Source: Streptomyces sp. NA04227
GTDB lineage: Bacteria; Actinomycetota; Actinomycetes; Streptomycetales; Streptomycetaceae
Reading direction: 5' to 3'
Assembly: GCF_013364195.1 (NCBI RefSeq)
Contig: NZ_CP054918.1
Location: forward strand, 868,001-932,000
Length of the DNA stretch: 64,000 bases
Shown: in pieces, positions 61,681 through 64,000 of the stretch
Layout: every line of letters starts with the position of its first letter
Numbering within the stretch: position 1 is the first letter of the stretch
Translations under genes and position numbers: made by a program
Notes under the pieces: generated by a model
Told to the model about the DNA's origin: nothing
The model's input: the letters and a program-made list of their open reading frames with translations, nothing else
Database searches by the model: none

Positions 61681-62628
61681 TCATGTCACGTCGTCGTAGC
61701 CGTTGACCCGGTCCCGGTCCCGTTCGGTGCCCGTACTGGCCTGCTCGGGAAGGGAACCGCTGGCCGTGACCCGCTCCACGTCGCCGACGCTCTCCGGGGT
61801 GAGGTCGAGCTCGGACGCCTCGTCGTCGTCGAGGTCGGCGTCGGGGTTGTTGCGACGGCGGCGCCGGTCGTTGAGCATCGCGAAGCCGACGGCCATGAAG
61901 TAGAGCACCACGATCGGCGCGGAGAGCGCGATCATGCCCACGGGGTCCGTGGTCGGGGTGGCCAGCGCCCCGAAGATGAAGACGCCCATGATCACGCCGC
62001 GCCACCAGCCGAGCATCCGGCGCCCCGTGGCCATGCCGGTCATGTTGAGCATGATCAGCAGCAGTGGCAGCTCGAAGGCCCCGCCGAAGATGAGCACCAT
62101 CCGGACGCTGAAGTCCAGGATCTTGTCCATCGGCAGGATGTTCGCCGAGCCGTCCGGGGTGATGCCGAGCAGCACACGCATGCTCACCGGCATCACCGTG
62201 TAGGCGAGCCAGGCACCGCCGAGGAACAGCGGTACAGCCGCCGCGACGAACGCGTAGGTGTACTTGCGCTCGTGCCGGTGCAGTCCGGGCGCCACGAAGG
62301 CCCAGAGCTGGTAGAGCCAGACGGGGCTGGAGAGGACGATGCCCGCCATGAGGCTCACCTTGACGGTCGTCGTGAACGGCGACAGCAGGTCCGTGTACGC
62401 GACGACCGCACAGGCACCGCCGGTGTTCTCGCCCAGCCCCTCCTCGCAGCGGGGGACCGGATCGGCGAGGAACCGCATCAGGTCCTCGCTGTAGAACGCC
62501 GCGACACCGGAGACGACGGCGATGGCGAGAGCCGCCTTGGCGAGCCGGTTGCGAAGCTCACGAAGGTGTTCCGCGAGGGACATCCGCCCCTCGGGATCCT
62601 TCTCCTTCTTGCGGGCAGACTTGAGCAA
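61681..62628 (-). CDS. tatC: Twin-arginine translocase subunit TatC
   Basis: 315 aa from TTG at 62628; the ATG at 62583 (MSLAEHLRELRNRL) is the first conserved segment. Six TM segments, with the TatC signatures AEHLRELRNRLAKAALAIAVVS, YTDLLSPFTTTVKVSLMAGIVLSSPVWLYQLWAFVAPGLHRHERKY and GTLFIFGALATPTTDPVGM. C-terminal tail of about 65 acidic/basic residues. It recognises Tat signals such as those on the GH16-like and GHL10 proteins in this window. Confidence 0.97.
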   Translation of the reverse strand: MLKSARKKEKDPEGRMSLAEHLRELRNRLAKAALAIAVVSGVAAFYSEDLMRFLADPVPRCEEGLGENTGGACAVVAYTDLLSPFTTTVKVSLMAGIVLSSPVWLYQLWAFVAPGLHRHERKYTYAFVAAAVPLFLGGAWLAYTVMPVSMRVLLGITPDGSANILPMDKILDFSVRMVLIFGGAFELPLLLIMLNMTGMATGRRMLGWWRGVIMGVFIFGALATPTTDPVGMIALSAPIVVLYFMAVGFAMLNDRRRRRNNPDADLDDDEASELDLTPESVGDVERVTASGSLPEQASTGTERDRDRVNGYDDVT

Positions 62629-62675
62629 CCCACGTCCTCATCTCGTGCAGTGGGCCGGGTCTCACCGGCCCCGCG

Positions 62676-62957
62676 TCAGCGCTTCGTGGTGTCCGTGGGC
62701 TCCGTGACCGGGCGCGAGCTGCTCACGTCGCCCGGGGCGGCCTGGATGGTGCGCTGCTGCTGCTCGGAGTTGGGCGGGTCGGCGGGCGCGGACTCCTGGT
62801 TGCCGCCCTCGCTCTTCATCGCCTTGGCCTCGCTCTTGAGGATGCGGGCCGACTTGCCCAGCGAACGGGCCATGTCGGGCAGCTTCTTCGCACCGAAGAG
62901 CAGAACGATCACCACAAGAATGAGGATGATCTCGGTAGGGCCGAGCTGTCGGAACAT
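62676..62957 (-). CDS. tatA: Twin-arginine translocase TatA/TatE family subunit
   Basis: 93 aa. N-terminal TM TEIILILVVIVLLFGAKKLPDMARSLGKSARILK with the FG motif before an amphipathic helix, then an acidic/polar tail. Usually TatA forms the pore in this system. Located directly upstream of tatC in transcription. Confidence 0.97.
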   Translation of the reverse strand: MFRQLGPTEIILILVVIVLLFGAKKLPDMARSLGKSARILKSEAKAMKSEGGNQESAPADPPNSEQQQRTIQAAPGDVSSSRPVTEPTDTTKR

Positions 62958-63215
62958 TGTCTACCTTCTCACCGAGGCGGCATGGGCGGGGATGCTGCCC
63001 GATCAGCCGGACGTGCCCGGCCACCGTGCTGTCGGAGATCGTAACGCTCAGGGGTGAACGGGCGGCAATCCCTGCGCGTACTCCCGGTCACGACCCGTGC
63101 CTCAGTCCCGGGCCGTTCGGAGAAGCGTACCCAAGGACGGCCACAAGCCAACAGACAAGGTCACACGTATCGCATCACCATTGTTTAAAGGACGCGATGA
63201 GCGCGTGGCCGCACG

Positions 63216-63422
63216 TCAGAGCAGGTCGCCGTGGGCCCGGGCGGTGGTGGTGGCCGCCCGTTCCAGTTCCTCCGACGCCTGCCCGATCCGCTCCGTGGCC
63301 CGCGTCACCTGACGGCCGAGCCGTTCCGCCTCGACGAAGACCCTGACCGCGAGCACACCGAGGACGGCGATCCCGGCGAAGCCGAGTCCGACCGCGAGCA
63401 TGGCCCAGCCCATCGTGAACAT
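63216..63422 (-). CDS. Small membrane protein with coiled coil
   Basis: 68 aa from ATG at 63422 (MFTMGWAMLAVG). One TM segment WAMLAVGLGFAGIAVLGVLAVRVF followed by a helical VEAERLGRQVTRATERIGQASEELERAATTTAR. No family recognised; sits between the zinc-ribbon gene and tatA. Confidence 0.7.
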   Translation of the reverse strand: MFTMGWAMLAVGLGFAGIAVLGVLAVRVFVEAERLGRQVTRATERIGQASEELERAATTTARAHGDLL

Positions 63423-63432
63423 GGTCAAGCCC

Positions 63433-63771
63433 CTACGAGGTGGTGGGATGCAGGCGCAGGGTGCTCACTCCGCCGCCGCTGAGGAGCTCGACGATGCGCT
63501 CCCCCGCGGGCTTGCGGACGGCGGCCCCGCACTCGGGACAGGTGAAGGAGTAGAAGGTGGTGCGCCGGGACGCGCCGATCGCCAGCCTCAGGGCGCCGGG
63601 GGTGAGTTCGAAGCTCGCCCGGCAGTCCGGGCAGGCCGCGCGATAGCGCACCGGCATACGCACACTCTGAGTCCCCTGGGTTCCCTGAGTCCCTTGCTGC
63701 TCCGGCGAGTTCACGGATACCTCGGCCTCCTGCCGGGTCTCGTACGGGAAAGGCGTTCCGGTCGGGCTCAC
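63433..63771 (-). CDS. Zinc-ribbon protein
   Basis: 112 aa from GTG at 63771, overlapping the upstream stop by 4 bp (GTGA). After a Gln/Gly-rich linker (GTQGTQGTQS), one zinc ribbon: ACPDCRASFELTPGALRLAIGASRRTTFYSFTCPECGAAV. The two CPxC pairs fit a rubredoxin-like or ribbon fold. Function unknown; gene order suggests a link to the WYL regulator. Confidence 0.75.
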   Translation of the reverse strand: MSPTGTPFPYETRQEAEVSVNSPEQQGTQGTQGTQSVRMPVRYRAACPDCRASFELTPGALRLAIGASRRTTFYSFTCPECGAAVRKPAGERIVELLSGGGVSTLRLHPTTS

Positions 63772-64000
63772 CGCGCCCCCTCGATCGCGTCCGGGCCGTC
63801 GTAGGCGGCCAGTGCGGCGCGGGCCGCCTCGCGCGCGCTGTCTGCGAGGTCCCGCGGTGCCACGATCCTGCCCTCCCGGCCGAGGCGCAGGGCGAGCCTG
63901 CGCAGCGAGGCCGGGTCCGGCGTGCGCAGGCTGATGCGCAGTCCGCCGTCCGGTAGTTCCTCGGCCCGGTCGTGCGGATAGTACTCGGCGACCCAGCGAC
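63768..64000 (-). CDS. pafC: WYL domain regulator (PafC-like), C-terminal part, partial
   Basis: About 77 aa at the C-terminus are visible, running off the right edge: RWVAEYYPHDRAEELPDGGLRISLRTPDPASLRRLALRLGREGRIVAPRDLADSAREAARAALAAY. This matches the C-terminal extension of WYL proteins (PafC: 'YYP.. WVLRYG' type). Actinobacteria encode pafB-pafC-tatA-tatC-helY together, and PafBC controls the mitomycin/DNA-damage response. Confidence 0.75.
   Translation of the reverse strand, partial: RWVAEYYPHDRAEELPDGGLRISLRTPDPASLRRLALRLGREGRIVAPRDLADSAREAARAALAAYDGPDAIEGAR

Overview
The window is high-GC actinobacterial DNA and fits a Streptomyces chromosome. Codons end mostly in G or C, GTG and TTG starts are common, and several secreted proteins carry Tat signals. 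The gene order argC-J-B-D-R, infC-rpmI-rplT, pheST, a conservon, and helY/tatC/tatA/pafC matches one arm of the Streptomyces core chromosome as I recall it. The species cannot be named from sequence alone.

Layout: 1-1155 holds the tail of an FAD-linked oxidase and a diacylglycerol kinase-like gene. 1354-6355 is the arginine operon argC-argJ-argB-argD-argR (minus strand), with ARG-box-like sequence upstream of argC. 6646-7251 is a RibD/DHFR-like protein. 7424-16798 is one two-domain VOC (glyoxalase-superfamily) gene split by an integrated element of about 8.6 kb (7757-16395). 16879-32105 is a mixed accessory region: methyltransferase, membrane proteins, a GH16-like secreted enzyme, an MFS exporter, a CGNR regulator, VanZ, MerR and an oxidoreductase, a divergent MocR regulator and EamA exporter, a GHL10 hydrolase, a hydroxybutyryl-CoA dehydrogenase and a Nudix enzyme. 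32155-41571 returns to core genes: a TPR regulator, pheT, pheS, an orphan histidine kinase (ohkA-like), a SpoU methyltransferase, rplT, rpmI, and infC with an ATC start. 41946-47818 has DUF1844, SseB, a mycosin-like protease and two membrane-anchored proteins. 47984-52676 has an XRE-cupin regulator, a 5'-3' exonuclease, a siderophore-interacting protein under an iron box, a GNAT and a pseudouridine synthase. 52727-57260 is a conservon (rarA-rarE type). 57659-64000 is helY, a second diacylglycerol kinase, tatC, tatA and a WYL (PafC-like) regulator.

The most interesting part is the integrated element. Its large serine recombinase (14679-16337) lies beside the right end. Both ends share GACCC. 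Joining the outer flanks at GACCC restores an uninterrupted VOC reading frame (..LADPEGNEF..). Joining the inner ends rebuilds an attP with 12-bp inverted arms (11 of 12 matching) placed exactly 10 bp on each side of a central GA. The element carries an HK97-type major capsid protein, a coiled-coil protein just upstream of it and two Cys-rich zinc-ribbon proteins. It also has a DUF5919 regulator plus Nudix pair, three small proteins and a lower-GC HNH protein. It has no recognisable portal, terminase or tail genes. It therefore looks like a phage satellite or strongly reduced prophage that keeps capsid functions.

Arginine synthesis genes form one tightly coupled transcription unit ending in the repressor gene. 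The conservon genes overlap and probably form a membrane-associated G-protein-like switch. The Tat genes sit beside helY and pafC as in other actinobacteria. No tRNA, rRNA or CRISPR array was seen.
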